NCBI RefSeq assembly: GCF_022603395.1
Contig: NZ_JAIBKA010000016.1
Coordinates: forward strand, 1 to 54,149
Length of the DNA: 54,149 nucleotides
Source of the DNA: Desulfoferrobacter suflitae
GTDB lineage: Bacteria > Desulfobacterota > Syntrophobacteria > Syntrophobacterales > Syntrophobacteraceae
Direction: 5' to 3'
Shown: positions 25,409 through 35,097 of the stretch, piece after piece
Layout: the number at the start of each line of letters is the position of its first letter
Position numbering within the stretch: position 1 is the stretch's first letter
Notes under the pieces: model-generated
What the model saw: the letters and a program-made list of their open reading frames with translations, nothing else
The model's database searches: none
What the model was told of the DNA's origin: nothing
Position numbers and translations under genes: made by a program

Positions 25409-26965
25409 TTACTCCTTTTGCTGTAGGATTTGTTTGAGCTCACCGACGAGGTGGGGGAACGACTTGTTAGGCACTCGGGCAAAGGCCTGCGTGAGCACGG
25501 ATTCTGTGAGCTGAACGTTTTGATTGTAGAGTTTTTTGAGCGTTTCGAGCTCCTGTGCCGTGAAGGCGGAGATGCCCACTTCTTTTCCGAGCAGCCGGGC
25601 AAAGGCTTTGACAAAGGCATGAAACGGCCACGGCCGCACGGAGACGACCTTGCGGTAATCGATGCCGCGAGTGTTTGCGGCGAGCTGCTCCCGGTGCTCG
25701 CGAACGAGGAGATCGATGAGGTTATGCTTGGGTTTTCCCCGAGCTTGTGCGGGAAGGGGCGGTTGCTCGGCCTCGCGGTGATGGAGCACGCCCGATCCCT
25801 GGTATTCGCCTTTCAGGGAAAAGATCTTCACGCTATCTGAAGACGAGAAGGGATCGTAGTGGACCCAGACCTTGTCTCCCCTTAAAGCTGGATCGACCCG
25901 GTAGAGCCGCTTATCGAGGCTAATGTCGGAAAAATCCTTGTGGACGACCCGAGTGACCTTTCTAAGAAAGGAAGCGAGCACCTGGTCCATTTCCACGTGG
26001 CGGATGACGGAAAGTCCGGTATGATAGCGGTCCTTGGGAGTCTCGCCGGTCTCGGAATGAATGGAGCTATGATAATCCACCGAGATCCATGCGCTGAGAG
26101 CTCGGTTGAGATCATCGAGGCTTATGGCATCTTGTGCCCGCACCTCGGATTCAAACCGGTCTTGGGCGGTCTCAAAGAAGCGCTCAATGAGTCCTCCCGG
26201 GGAAGGGTCCCCGGCCGGCCGGTGGCGAAGCCGGATGTGGAGCCGGTAGCAGGCAGCCTTGAGGCCGATTGCGTGATAGACCTTGGCGTTATCGAGGTAG
26301 AGTTCGCCGGGGGCGCCATGCTTGGCCAGGGCGCGCAGCAGCGAGTCGATGAGGATATCGAGGCTTTGGCGCAGGTAGTAGCGGGCCTCGACGATATACC
26401 TGCTGTGGCAGTCGATGAAAGCGGAAAGATAGGTGGGCAGGACCTCCCGGCCGAAAACAACATAGGGGCCTTCCTCGAAGTCCCCAACCCAGAGATCATG
26501 GGTATGGTCTCTGGTCCAACGTTTTCTCACCTTGTTTTTGACAACGCCGAGCTTGAGGCGGGTTGCGCCCGCACCTTTAAGATGGCGATACAAAGTAGAG
26601 CGGGAGAGCGTAACGCCATAGAGGTCCTTTAGGAATCGGTTGATGGTGGCAGGGGAGCGCTTGGGCTGCTCGCATTTAAGCTCGATGGCGGTTGCAATGA
26701 TTTCTGCGGGTGCGGCCCTGGCATGGCCGCGGTCATGGCGGTCTTTTCTTGCGAGAGCATCGAATCCTCCGGTTCGATAGCGCTTCAGCTTTCGCCTGAG
26801 GGTGGAAAGGGAGGGCTTGCCGGTACGTCCGCCGGGAAAGACCATCTCCTTTTGAGAGATCTCTTTGAGAAAATCCTGGATCGATTCCGGCTCCACCTCG
26901 TCGAAGAGAACGGGGCGAAGGAGATCGCACCAGAACAGGGCCCATTTTTCATCTTTTTGCTTCAT
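25409..26965 (-). CDS. tniA: TniA-like DDE transposase (transposon)
   Basis: A 518-residue transposase with an N-terminal helix-turn-helix region (LSTLRRKLKRYRTGGFDALARK), an rve-type integrase core and a C-terminal Mu-type beta-barrel region. The catalytic triad is visible as D162 (GDFEEGP), D225 (LYLDNAKVY) and E261 (GGLIERFF), with the canonical D-35-E spacing. It belongs to the Mu/Tn552/Tn7-TnsB branch. The frame is intact in both copies. It follows the zinc-ribbon gene and precedes the AAA ATPase. Confidence 0.93.
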   Translation of the reverse strand: MKQKDEKWALFWCDLLRPVLFDEVEPESIQDFLKEISQKEMVFPGGRTGKPSLSTLRRKLKRYRTGGFDALARKDRHDRGHARAAPAEIIATAIELKCEQPKRSPATINRFLKDLYGVTLSRSTLYRHLKGAGATRLKLGVVKNKVRKRWTRDHTHDLWVGDFEEGPYVVFGREVLPTYLSAFIDCHSRYIVEARYYLRQSLDILIDSLLRALAKHGAPGELYLDNAKVYHAIGLKAACYRLHIRLRHRPAGDPSPGGLIERFFETAQDRFESEVRAQDAISLDDLNRALSAWISVDYHSSIHSETGETPKDRYHTGLSVIRHVEMDQVLASFLRKVTRVVHKDFSDISLDKRLYRVDPALRGDKVWVHYDPFSSSDSVKIFSLKGEYQGSGVLHHREAEQPPLPAQARGKPKHNLIDLLVREHREQLAANTRGIDYRKVVSVRPWPFHAFVKAFARLLGKEVGISAFTAQELETLKKLYNQNVQLTESVLTQAFARVPNKSFPHLVGELKQILQQKE

Positions 26966-27003
26966 AACGCCTCCTTTGTTTTATGGTTGGAGGCGAGCAT
27001 AAA

Positions 27004-27684
27004 TCATTGCCAGGCGCAGCCTGTTGCAAAGAAGGGGAAAATTGAAGCACCAAAAACAACTCGGAATACCGCCTCCAGGTGGACGAGCCGGCGAGAGCGT
27101 TTGAGGGTTTCTTCCCGAGCGGTTTTCACGAACTTATTGGGGGAGATCGTTAGCGCGGCGAGATCCCGGTAGACTTTTGTCGCCGGATCCTTCTGTAAGA
27201 TGAGGTCCAGAGCGCGGCGCGGGATTTCTTTGAAGCGGCCAAGAGTGTCGATCCAGCGGTAAGGGGTTGTGTGGGAGAGGACTTTATCGACCGGCGTATT
27301 TCCTTCGTCCGTCGAGGCATGGAAGATCTCCGAGCCTTCTTCCAGGACTGTCTTCCGATAGGTCGACGTCTCATCTTCCAGATAGCTTGCCGAGCGATGA
27401 AGTATCGCGTCGCTGGTGTAACGCTTGAAGGGAAGCGCGAAAGGAGGCTGTTCGGTGAAGGTCTTATGGCAGCCGGGGCATTTCCACCGAATGACAAGGC
27501 ATTTTACCACCTGGACCAATGCGTCGCATAGAATGCGGAATTTGCGGGGGCGTGCCTGATGCCGCCTGAACAAATCCGGTTGAGTATTGCAGACGGGGCA
27601 GGAGGGCAAACCGCAGCGGATCTTGTTTCGCAGCACATTCAAGCTGTATTTTCTAATATCTGAGCGGGTAAATGGAGCAAACAT
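27004..27684 (-). CDS. zinc-ribbon (DUF6431-like) transposon protein
   Basis: About 226 residues from the ATG at 27684; an upstream ATG at 27696 is possible. The N-terminal third has paired cysteines (CGLPSCPVC and WKCPGCHKTFTEQPPFALPFKRYT) that form a zinc ribbon, followed by helical DNA-binding-like sequence. It resembles DUF6431-type proteins found beside TniA/TniB transposases. The divergent transposon at 35 kb has a similar protein in the same position, so it is probably part of the transposition machinery. In copy 2 a single base change alters one residue (NTQPDLF to NTQPYLF). Confidence 0.65.
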   Translation of the reverse strand: MFAPFTRSDIRKYSLNVLRNKIRCGLPSCPVCNTQPDLFRRHQARPRKFRILCDALVQVVKCLVIRWKCPGCHKTFTEQPPFALPFKRYTSDAILHRSASYLEDETSTYRKTVLEEGSEIFHASTDEGNTPVDKVLSHTTPYRWIDTLGRFKEIPRRALDLILQKDPATKVYRDLAALTISPNKFVKTAREETLKRSRRLVHLEAVFRVVFGASIFPFFATGCAWQ

Positions 27685-27845
27685 GGCGTCTCCCACTTGA
27701 GCGAATAGTCATGATCGAAGAGGTTTCCGAAAAAGCCGTTCGTTTACTCCAACCTGGCGCCGCCCGCAAGCGCAAAACCGCCGGCGCCCGACGCGCCAGA
27801 TGCTATGTTTGGCAACGGTTTTTCAACAAAGGAGTTGCGTTACCC

Positions 27846-28280
27846 ATGAGTAAGATATCCCGCAATGCGCCCTGCCCTTGTGGAAGTGGAAAGAAGTACA
27901 AAAAATGCTGTTTGTTGCGCGAACAGGTCTCAGCGACACGGCCGCCGCAGGCTCCTTCAGATGTCTTCAAACAGATCCATGCCCAAATGGAGGAGTTGGA
28001 CAACCTATCGAATAGTGTCATTGATCTCATCCAAGCCGGGAAACTGGACGAAGCGGAAGCTCAGTGTCACAAGCTATTGGAGCAATATCCGGACGATGTT
28101 GACGGGCTCGACAGACTGGCAACGGTCTATGAAGCCAAGGGGCAGAATAGGATGGCCGCTGAGTACTACCGAAAGGCGGCCGCTTTTATGCGCTCAAGGC
28201 CAGGATTTGACAACGAAGCCATTGAATGGGCTCTGAAGAAAGCCTCTGAACTGGAGTCTGCATCGTCATCAGCAGAATAG
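27846..28280 (+). CDS. SEC-C motif / TPR protein (transposon cargo)
   Basis: 144 residues from the ATG at 27846, which has AAAGGAG upstream; the longer frame overlaps the divergent zinc-ribbon gene. The N-terminus is a SEC-C zinc motif, RNAPCPCGSGKKYKKCC, and the rest holds tetratricopeptide-like helices (AGKLDEAEAQCHKLLEQYPDDVDGLDRLATVYEAKGQNRMAAEYYRKA). SEC-C motifs bind zinc and often mediate contacts with ribosome-associated or chaperone partners. It is transcribed away from the transposase operon and so is probably cargo. Confidence 0.85.
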   Translation: MSKISRNAPCPCGSGKKYKKCCLLREQVSATRPPQAPSDVFKQIHAQMEELDNLSNSVIDLIQAGKLDEAEAQCHKLLEQYPDDVDGLDRLATVYEAKGQNRMAAEYYRKAAAFMRSRPGFDNEAIEWALKKASELESASSSAE

Positions 28281-28540
28281 ATCTTGCAGCCGAGCCATGG
28301 CCTGCAGGTGGTCGGCGAGGCTCGTGGCGCTGCGACAACCAGTAATGTTGACATTCCGGAGGTGCTTCGGCGCCCCCGCTGATGCCCAGCCGTTATCCGG
28401 CGTGGTCTTGGGACCGGTTAGCGCCCGGCGCGCGGGGTAGGCAGGGTAAAGTGCAAAAGCATGGCGAGGTATAGCGGGATAGGCGGGATCAGATTACTTG
28501 GGACTGTTCAAATCAAATATTGTGGGACGTAGGAGCTGTG

Positions 28541-29754
28541 AGTATGGAAAACATCCTCGTGCCCCACCGCGAGAGGACTATTCGCCGCATGAAGGCACAG
28601 CAGACCGTGCTGTGCATCCAGGATGGCTCGGATCTCGATTATTCCAACCTGGACCGATGCGAAGGGTTGGGTGTGATAGGCTCCAATCAAACCGGAGCCA
28701 AGAGCATGGGGCTTCATTTGCATTCCACGCTGGTCGTTACTCCGCGTGGACTGCCATTGGGAGTGTTGAACGCCCACTGCTTGGCTCCGGTCTCGAGATC
28801 GGAGGCTGACAAGCGGCGCCCTTGCGACATCCCCATCGAAGAAAAGGAGAGTTTCTCCTGGATTGTGGGGCTTCGCGGCTGCATGGAAGTGGCCAAGGAA
28901 ATGCCGCACACCCGGCTGGTATCGGTCATGGATCGGGAGGCGGATTTTTTTGAGTTGTTTGATGAGCAGCGCCGGAATCCTTCTGTCGAGCTCCTGGTGC
29001 GTGCCAAGCACAATCGGACTACCACCGAGGAGGGGAAGCTCTTCGACGCCGTCAAGCAGACACAAGTGCGTGCTAATCTTCGCATCAGCGTCAAGAGGCA
29101 GAGTGCCAGGCCGAAGAAGAGCAAGCAGAAAGCCCGGCCCGGCCGTTGCGCACGTACGGCGGAGACATCGGTTCGCTACAAGCAGGTGGAGTTGCGCCCT
29201 CCCGATTACCATAAAGACAAGCCCCCGATTGTTCTGTGGATAGTGCACGTGGTCGAAGACAACCCTCCCGAGGGGGATGAAGGAATTGAATGGTACTTGC
29301 TGACAACAATGAAGATCGAGTCCGTGCAGGATGCCGAAAGGTGCCTGCGCTGGTACTGTCTGCGCTGGCGCATCGAGGACTGGCATCGGGTATTGAAATC
29401 CGGATGCCGCATCGAAGAGGCAGCCCACCAGAGCGCGGAGCGTCTCAAAAGATCCATCGCGATCAATCTGGTCATTGCCTGGCGCATCATGCTGATGACC
29501 CTTATGGACAGAGAGACTCCGGAGCTTCCCGTGGAAGTGCTCTTCTCGGATCTCGAAATCGAGGTACTGAATGCCTACGCAAAAAAAAAGACCTCAAGTT
29601 ACCGCTCCTACTTGGAGATGCGGTGCGCCTGGTAGCGCGACTGGGGGGCTATCTCGGCCGAAAGAACGATCCGCCCCCGGGGCACCAGTTGATGTGGCAT
29701 GGCTACTCATACCTTCAACTCCTGTGTGAGGGATTCTCGCTGCGAGGCGGCTGA
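28541..29754 (+). pseudogene. DUF4338-IS4 transposase fusion, C-terminal part
   Basis: Continuation of the gene starting at 23104. It contains the DDE core of an IS4/Tn5-type transposase: VLCIQDGSDLDYSNL, VSVMDREADFFELF (second Asp region), and the YREK-like segment WRIEDWHRVLKSGCRIEEA with the catalytic Glu. At a run of nine A (29581-29589) the frame shifts, and the last ~55 codons (DLKLPLLLGDAVRLVARLGGYLGRK...) are read in another frame. That is a lesion or slippery site. Together with the transposon insertion the gene is inactive. Confidence 0.85.
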
Positions 29755-30003
29755 TACTGCCCCGGCGCAACTCATGGGTAAAGGGCAGGGCTAGGGATGT
29801 ATGAGATCGCTAAACTGGTTACTTCCCAACAGGTGAGGTGATAAGAAATTGCTTTCTGACGATTTTTGGGTAGCAGGTATGGTGAGATGGGTCAAGCACA
29901 TTTTTGTCTCGATTTTGGACCGTATGTCACTATCATACACGCGCTCAGGGGTAAGATTGAAGCAAGTCGTTCGTTACGATAGCTTCTTGGTGTGGAGGGG
30001 ACG

Positions 30004-30057
30004 GCCCGCGTGTCTGCCCGGGCCCCCGGGTCCGGGGGCCCGGGCAGACACGCGGGC
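30004..30057. repeat. 54-nt palindrome, 26-bp perfect stem
   Basis: Arms 30004-30029 and 30032-30057 are perfectly complementary around a 2-base loop (GT). The arm begins GCCCGCGTGTCTGCCCGGGC. A degenerate version is at about 19240-19290 in the sister relic. Transcribed or single-stranded, it would form an extremely stable GC-rich hairpin. Confidence 0.9.
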
Positions 30058-30329
30058 AAACTGCTCCTGTAAGGGCTTGTCGGGACTGTCTCCAGTGCCG
30101 AAGCCACGCCAAGGTGTGATCAAAATCATCGAGGACAACCGGCCCCTGTTCCGGTGCTTTTGTCTTCCTCCCGGATGGGGCCGTTTGCTGTTTCCAGGGC
30201 CCGAGATGGCGGAGGATGCGTTCTATCACGGCCGGCTCGTGAATCAGGCTGATGATTTTCATCTCGTGGCCGCAGCGGGGACAAGTCAAGGGGTCCACCT
30301 CGTAGATTTTTTTTATCAAGTCCCGCCAG

Positions 30330-30403
30330 TCACGCCATGGGCGTGATTGATGGGATGTGCGGGGGCTGGTAGTCTGAGACATCAAGTCCCGCTGACAGCG
30401 GGA
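30330..30403. repeat. two short palindromes in the IS91 relic
   Basis: TCACGCC-ATG-GGCGTGA at 30330-30346 and TCCCGCT-GAC-AGCGGGA at 30387-30403. They occupy the same sites as 6976-6992 and 7033-7049 in the first relic; the second has different loop bases (CAA there) but the same arms. Confidence 0.85.
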
Positions 30404-30497
30404 TCACTTCATTAGCGTTGCCGGCCTGCGGCGGCTCATCCCCGGGCCTTAAAACACCTTTTTTGATTCTGTCTCCTCTGCTTCTACTCGAATACCA

Positions 30498-30556
30498 GCC
30501 CCGTGGAATAATCACAATTGCAAGCACAATGCCGGCACGCACTTATTCCACGGGGC
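30498..30556. repeat. MITE-like hairpin inserted in the IS91 relic
   Basis: GCCCCGTGGAATAA at 30498-30511 is exactly inverted at 30543-30556, with 31 bases between. The corresponding place in the relic at 7.1 kb reads straight through (YYGWYSSRSRGD), so the hairpin was inserted here later. Confidence 0.8.
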
Positions 30557-30760
30557 CGGCCATAGTATCTGACCATCTGAAAATGCTTATCTGGAATATG
30601 CTGAGTGATGGCGGCGATGAATTCCTCGGCGGTGAGACAATTCCTGCCGGACGTTTCATCACTGCTCACATCCCTCCGGTCAAACCAGTAATCGGCAGGC
30701 GCGCCTGCCACGTCATTGATGTTTGACGACGGCCCAAGTGAACAAGGCCGACGTTATCAA

Positions 30761-30791
30761 GACCGACTCGGTTTTATCCACCGAGTCGGTC
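30761..30791. terminator. 12-bp-stem hairpin
   Basis: GACCGACTCGGT and ACCGAGTCGGTC (30761-30772, 30780-30791) flank a 7-base loop. It lies 124 bases beyond the end of the ABC permease gene and could terminate transcription arriving from the right. The interval 30637-30914 holds nothing else I can name. Confidence 0.45.
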
Positions 30792-30914
30792 CGAATCGGC
30801 CAGAGATACTGAACTTCTACCACCTGACTTGGCTCCCTTTGCGCCCGGTGAACGGCTACGGCTGGTGAAAGCGGACATCACCCATGCATGATCACGACGA
30901 TGTTACCTGCTCCG

Positions 30915-32167
30915 TCAGCTGTGATCAAGAGCATCCACGATAGGTTTGCCGCAGGCCTTGCGCGCCGGCAGTATGGCCACCAAAGTGGCAAGGGTCAACA
31001 GGAAAAAAAAGCTGACGATGAGATAAGAGGGAATCAGATAGACTTCCAGCGGTATCTCTCTCGGTATATTCGGCGGGACCCATTGCGGCTCGATGACTTT
31101 CACCAGGAGCCAGCAGAAGATGGTCAATACAATTCCCAACAGACATCCCAACAATCCCAGCATGGCGCTCTCGACGGCGAACAACTTGATGACTCCGCGG
31201 CGCTTCAAGCCCAGTGCGCGCAACGTGCCAATTTCTTTTGTCCTTTCGATGATCGACATGGTAACCGTATTGATGACGCTGGTGACGACGATCATGAACA
31301 CAATGATGAAGACAAAATTGAAGATGATGTCGAACATTCTTTTCACTTTGGTGTAAAGCGGTGAAAGCTCCGCCCACGTCTTGATCTGCAAAGGGAGGCC
31401 GCGACGCTTGATCTGTGCCTCGAGATAAGCCTTCACCTCCGGCAGATGTGACTCGTCGTCCAACAGTAGGGTCATCCTGTCAACGCCGTCGGTGGCATAA
31501 AGCGATTCGGCAAACTCAGCGGGACAATGAGATATTTGTCGTTCAGTTCTTCCAGGATGGTGTAAAAGAGTTGAAACACCTGAGCATCCAGTGCATTGAT
31601 TCGACCATCCACTGTCGAGGCCATGACGATTGCATCCGAGCCGACCTCCAGCTTGAGCCTCTTGGCCAGTCCAAACGCCATGCCGATGCCGTAAGGGACC
31701 GAATCGTCCAGCGGCTTGCCGTATAAATGCTCGATCCTGGCCAATATGCCCGTTGCCGCCCGCTGAATCTGGTAAGTGTCCGAGGGCACTTTGCCGGAGG
31801 CGATGAAGATGGTGCTGACGCTGCCGTTGGTGACCAGTCCCATGATACTGAGCTGGCCTGTTGTGACAACGATGTGGGGGTTCGATCGGCAAAGGCTGTG
31901 AATCGTCCGGGCTTGATCGGCGTCAATCAGAAATTTCAGGGGTTCAATTTGTCCCTCCTGTAAAAATCCTTCCTTGAAAATAGTGATATGCCCATTGGCC
32001 TGGGCATATATGAAAGAATCCTTCAAGCATCTAAAAATGTAACCGGTGAAGCCGCCGAAAACGTTGACCGCGGCATATCCCATGGCAATGGCAATGATGG
32101 TGAACAGTGACCGGCGTCGGTTCCGGAGAAGATTGAGTGCGGCTATTTTGATCCACGTAACGGTCAT
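30915..32167 (-). pseudogene. MacB/LolC-type ABC permease, frameshifted
   Basis: Inner-membrane permease of an ABC exporter. It has an N-terminal membrane helix (LNLLRNRRRSLFTIIAIAMG), a periplasmic domain of ~250 residues, then three C-terminal helices with the FtsX-domain signature TMSIIERTKEIGTLRALGLKR. The start is at 32167. The frame shifts near 31520: KYLIVPLSLP runs out, while AEFAESLYATDGVDRMTLLL continues one frame over; one missing base would explain it. It is followed upstream by the matching ATPase gene, also frameshifted. No membrane-fusion protein gene is present. Confidence 0.85.
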
Positions 32168-32243
32168 TGGGCACAGACAAATGGAGGATTAGCTGAATGA
32201 GACCTCGGCGCGCATCGGTTCAAAGGACCTCCCGAAGCGGCGT

Positions 32244-32991
32244 TCATGTCTGACGGTCGGCCATGATCAAACCGTCGGCAAGATGGATTTGCCTCTGAAC
32301 CCGTTGCAGCAGACGTTGGTCATGGGTGGAAAAAACAAATGTTGTTCCCCGGCTGGTGTTGATCTCCCTGATCAGTTCAATGATGCGCACGGCATTGGCC
32401 GTGTCCAGATTGGCCGTGGGCTCATCGGCAATGACCAGCTTGGGATCGGTGATCAGCGCGCGGGCGATGGCGACGCGCTGCTGCTGCCCCCCCGACATTT
32501 TTTGCGGACGTTGACGCAAATAGTCCGCCAGCCCCAGTTCGGTCAACAGTTTCTGTGCTTTGTATTTGGCGTGGGGGGGAAGATGTCCCCTGGATTTGCA
32601 GCGGCAAGGCCACATTGTCGATGGCGGACAAGACCGGAATGAGATTAAAGCTCTGAAAGATGAAACCCAAGTGGCTGTTTCTCAGGTCACTGAGCTGATC
32701 GTCTGTGAGATGATTGACGTCGCTTCCTTCAAATTCCAGGCGGCCCGAGCTCGGGGTGTCGATCAGGCCGATCAAATTGCACAGGGTGGATTTCCCCGAG
32801 CCCGAGGGGCCCCAGATGGCGATGAACTCTCCCTGCTCTATCGCCAGGTCCACCTGCCTCAATGCTGTGATCTCGGTTTCTCCCAGCCGGTAGACTTTGG
32901 AGACTTGTTTCATGTTGATGGTCGGCACACGGGCTTCAAACGCAGTGACACAACAAGAGTCCGCGCAATTATGGTGGATTGTCACGGGCAT
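32244..32991 (-). pseudogene. LolD/MacB-type ABC ATPase, frameshifted
   Basis: ATPase of the ABC exporter. It shows Walker A GPSGSGKST, the signature MSGGQQQRVAIARAL, Walker B LVIADEPTANLD and the switch His in FVFSTHDQRLL. The frame changes near 32585 next to a run of C, between NVALPLQIQG and HLPPHAKYKAQKLLTELGL, so the N- and C-terminal halves are in different frames. The start may be 32991 or the ATG at 32913 (MKQVSKVYRLG), which is closer to the family start. Transcribed with the permease gene 77 bases downstream. Confidence 0.85.
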
Positions 32992-33411
32992 GTAAACTGA
33001 AATATGACCGAAATGGGTGTTCCGCCGGACGACCGGGGCAAGGTGCTTGACGAAGTCAGCGCCGCGATTCCCGGCTATCCTATGAGCAAATTCGGGCGCA
33101 TATGCAATCTATCGTTCTATAGGTCGTCTGACTACCTTCCAGTCTTGGCATCGATATATTCTGGATCGAAATCGACGCCGCAGTCCCATTGTGTTGTATC
33201 GAAGGAGGCCTGGTCACGCGTGAACTGGTTGAGATCTTGGATTCGCCTAAATACACCAAAATGGAGCATTGGCTTGATATCGAGGGACTGGTCGAGGTGG
33301 GATCCAGCACGCTCGATCATCGCCGACATAGTTCGCTGTCAAACCTTGCCGGCAGCGGGGCTGCCCCGGCAACAACAAATGCGTTTGCTGTGATTCTTCA
33401 CCTGCCCAACC
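32992..33411. other. 420-base stretch without a recognised gene
   Basis: Short open frames exist on both strands (for example 33004-33393 and 33189-33443 on the plus strand), but they overlap one another, lack ribosome-binding sites and match no family I know. It could be decayed coding sequence. Confidence 0.5.
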
Positions 33412-35097
33412 TTAAGGGGGCAGTGTTGAATAGTGCTCATTGACGTAAATCGCGGCTCGTGTTGCGAACGTCCCGAAATTGTCCACATAGATAATATTGG
33501 GCAAAAGGGTCTGAGTGATGACCGGACTCGGGGAGCTCCAATCATGAATGTAATTCATCAACTGGCTGTCCGCCTCACCCGCCAAGTCCAGTATTGATGT
33601 GGGGTTTCCAAACCCGGTGCAATCATACGCTTGATCACCCGACAGCGTGAGTGTCCATGAGAGAAGGAACAGCTCTGCGTTATGAATTACCGGGTTTATC
33701 ATTTTCTGTTTTTGATTGTCTTTCATTGTGGAAAAATCGTTGGTATTCGAATATTCGTTATATATGGGAAAGTCATCGGAGTTGTATACGCCATTCTGAG
33801 GATCCGAGGATATAGCCTCCGTTTCAAAGCGCAAAAGCACATGCTGGATCGCCGCTCGGTCGCCGAATATTGCTTCCCTGGGGTCCTCGTATTTGCTCCA
33901 ATCAATCAAAAAAGCTGACAGCTTTTCCACTGCCGTATTACGAACATCGTCCACCCATTCATGATCGGAGCAGTCGCTGCCGGTCCAATCGTCGCAGTCG
34001 TCCCCGGTCACGATGTCGTAGCAATGAGAAAAATTCAAAATGATGAGCTCCTTGCCACCAGTAGGTTCCATCTCAGCACAAAACTTGGCTACATCGTCCA
34101 GAACGGAGTCAAGCGACTGTCCCGTACATCCCAGCCAATCCAGCCCATTCACATACGCCCAATGTCCCGTATACCAACCTCTAAAGGAACCCGAACAATC
34201 AACATAACTGGTGGGCCGGATATCAAAATACCTTGCGCCATTTACAAGTTGCTGATAAATGCCGCTGGTTTGGGTTTGTGTGTCACAGGCATTGGCGTAT
34301 TTGCTACAAAACCCAAGCTCACTCATTCCAGCATCGTGTGATCCCGGGATGGCGATTTCTTGTAAGGTCCTGTCCTTGAGCAAGTCATACATATGGGTCA
34401 TCCACGAGCTTGGGTTCAGGTAGGCCGGGTCGACATAGATAGGGAAAACGAACTCGTAATGATTTTCCCAGTTCCCATCGGTGCCTATCCGGCTTCCCAT
34501 CGTGCCGCCGGCCAACACTTCCCTGATGTTCCAGTATGTGCCGCTTTGCAGGAAAAGGAAGGTCCTGCCATTTATTGAATAGGACGCTACCGTACTGTAG
34601 TAATAGTTCCAGACGCTCTCATCCATAATTCCTATCGGCTCGTTTTTCGTAATTCGCCAAATCTTCCACTCCTTGGTATCGCTGTTCTGGACGAACAAGA
34701 AGACTTCGCCTCCTACCATGAATGTTTGTACACTGCCGTAATAAGTGCCGAATTGGTCCGTATATGGCTCTTCACGCTGCACTTTGCCGTCCGCGGATAT
34801 TGGCCGGAGAAACCAGTTCCCGTCAGAATCCTCGCCGAACAACATCGGGGACAGGCTGTTCGGATTGGTCACCAGTGCGTTTGGATACCATTTGTCCCAG
34901 TAACCATCATCTACAAGCGTCGGTTGCAGTTCCGGTTCCGGAGGGGCGCCTTGCTTTACTTCCATAATGATCCAGAAGGATGAGTCCTGTTCATTATCCG
35001 TCACCTGCATCTGGCCGTATATAAATGTCTTTCCGCCGGGAAACGTGAACGCCGATAAGATAGGGTAATAATGTTCCCAGGAGGTGTAGACTCGCAC
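33412..35097 (-). pseudogene. PI-PLC-like phosphodiesterase, N-terminus missing
   Basis: 561 codons. The C-terminal ~300 residues form a phosphatidylinositol-specific phospholipase C X-type domain: LQEIAIPGSHDAGMSEL with the first catalytic His, GARYFDIRPTSY, YTGHWAYV, then the strand ELIILNFSH. The front ~250 residues contain repeats with an aromatic-Gly pattern (FTFPGGKTFIYGQ, FMVGGEVFLFVQ, YSINGRTFLFLQ), probably a beta-propeller-like or lectin-like module. The frame opens at a GTG two codons after a stop, with no signal peptide and no ribosome-binding site, and a transposon end lies 20 bases away. The N-terminus is therefore probably lost. Cys pairs in the X domain suggest an exported ancestor. 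Confidence 0.8.

Larger units (their letters stand above)
24214..28534 (-). mobile_element. 4,321-bp Mu/Tn7-like transposon, copy 1
   Basis: Ends are TGCTAAGTCTCACAATATTT (from 24214) and TCCTACGTCCCACAATATTT (read inward from 28534), 16 of 20 bases matching and continuing beyond. Flanking 6-bp duplications are GCTGTG at 24208-24213 and 28535-28540. Contents on the minus strand: zinc-ribbon protein, DDE transposase, AAA ATPase, CHC2 zinc-finger protein; on the plus strand: a SEC-C/TPR protein. A second copy of identical length is at 43384-47704; I saw two base differences (25967, 27576). The 254 bases from 28281 to the right end hold no gene. Confidence 0.93.
23044..29794 (+). mobile_element. 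IS4-type element carrying a DUF4338-transposase fusion
   Basis: Terminal inverted repeats CTAGGGCTGCCCTTTACCC (from 23044) and CTAGCCCTGCCCTTTACCC (read inward from 29794) match at 17 of 19 bases. Without the nested 4,321-bp transposon and one 6-bp duplication, the element is about 2.4 kb. It encodes a single long protein, now split and frameshifted. I could not identify a target duplication. Confidence 0.7.
29832..30636 (-). pseudogene. IS91-like relic with transposase C-terminal third
   Basis: Starts with the shared end GGTGAGGTGATAAGAAAT. Minus-strand fragments give, from the right, LTAEEFIAAITQHIPDKHFQMVRYYG, SSRSRGDRIKKGVLRPGDEPP, LIKKIYEVDPLTCPRCGHEMK and HEPAVIERILRHLGPW, the end of an IS91 transposase. 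Compared with the relic at 6.75-7.69 kb it carries an extra ~60-bp hairpin at 30498-30556 and a 54-nt palindrome at 30004-30057. Homology with the 6.4-kb relic ends near 30636. Confidence 0.75.

Noticed and set aside
25940-26632. Plus-strand 230-codon frame at 25940 and its twin at 45110
   Set aside because: Antisense to the TniA coding sequence, and it exists in both copies only because the transposon is duplicated.
33004-33443. Plus-strand frames of 129 and 84 codons
   Set aside because: Mutually overlapping frames with no ribosome-binding site and no recognisable domain; left as unassigned.
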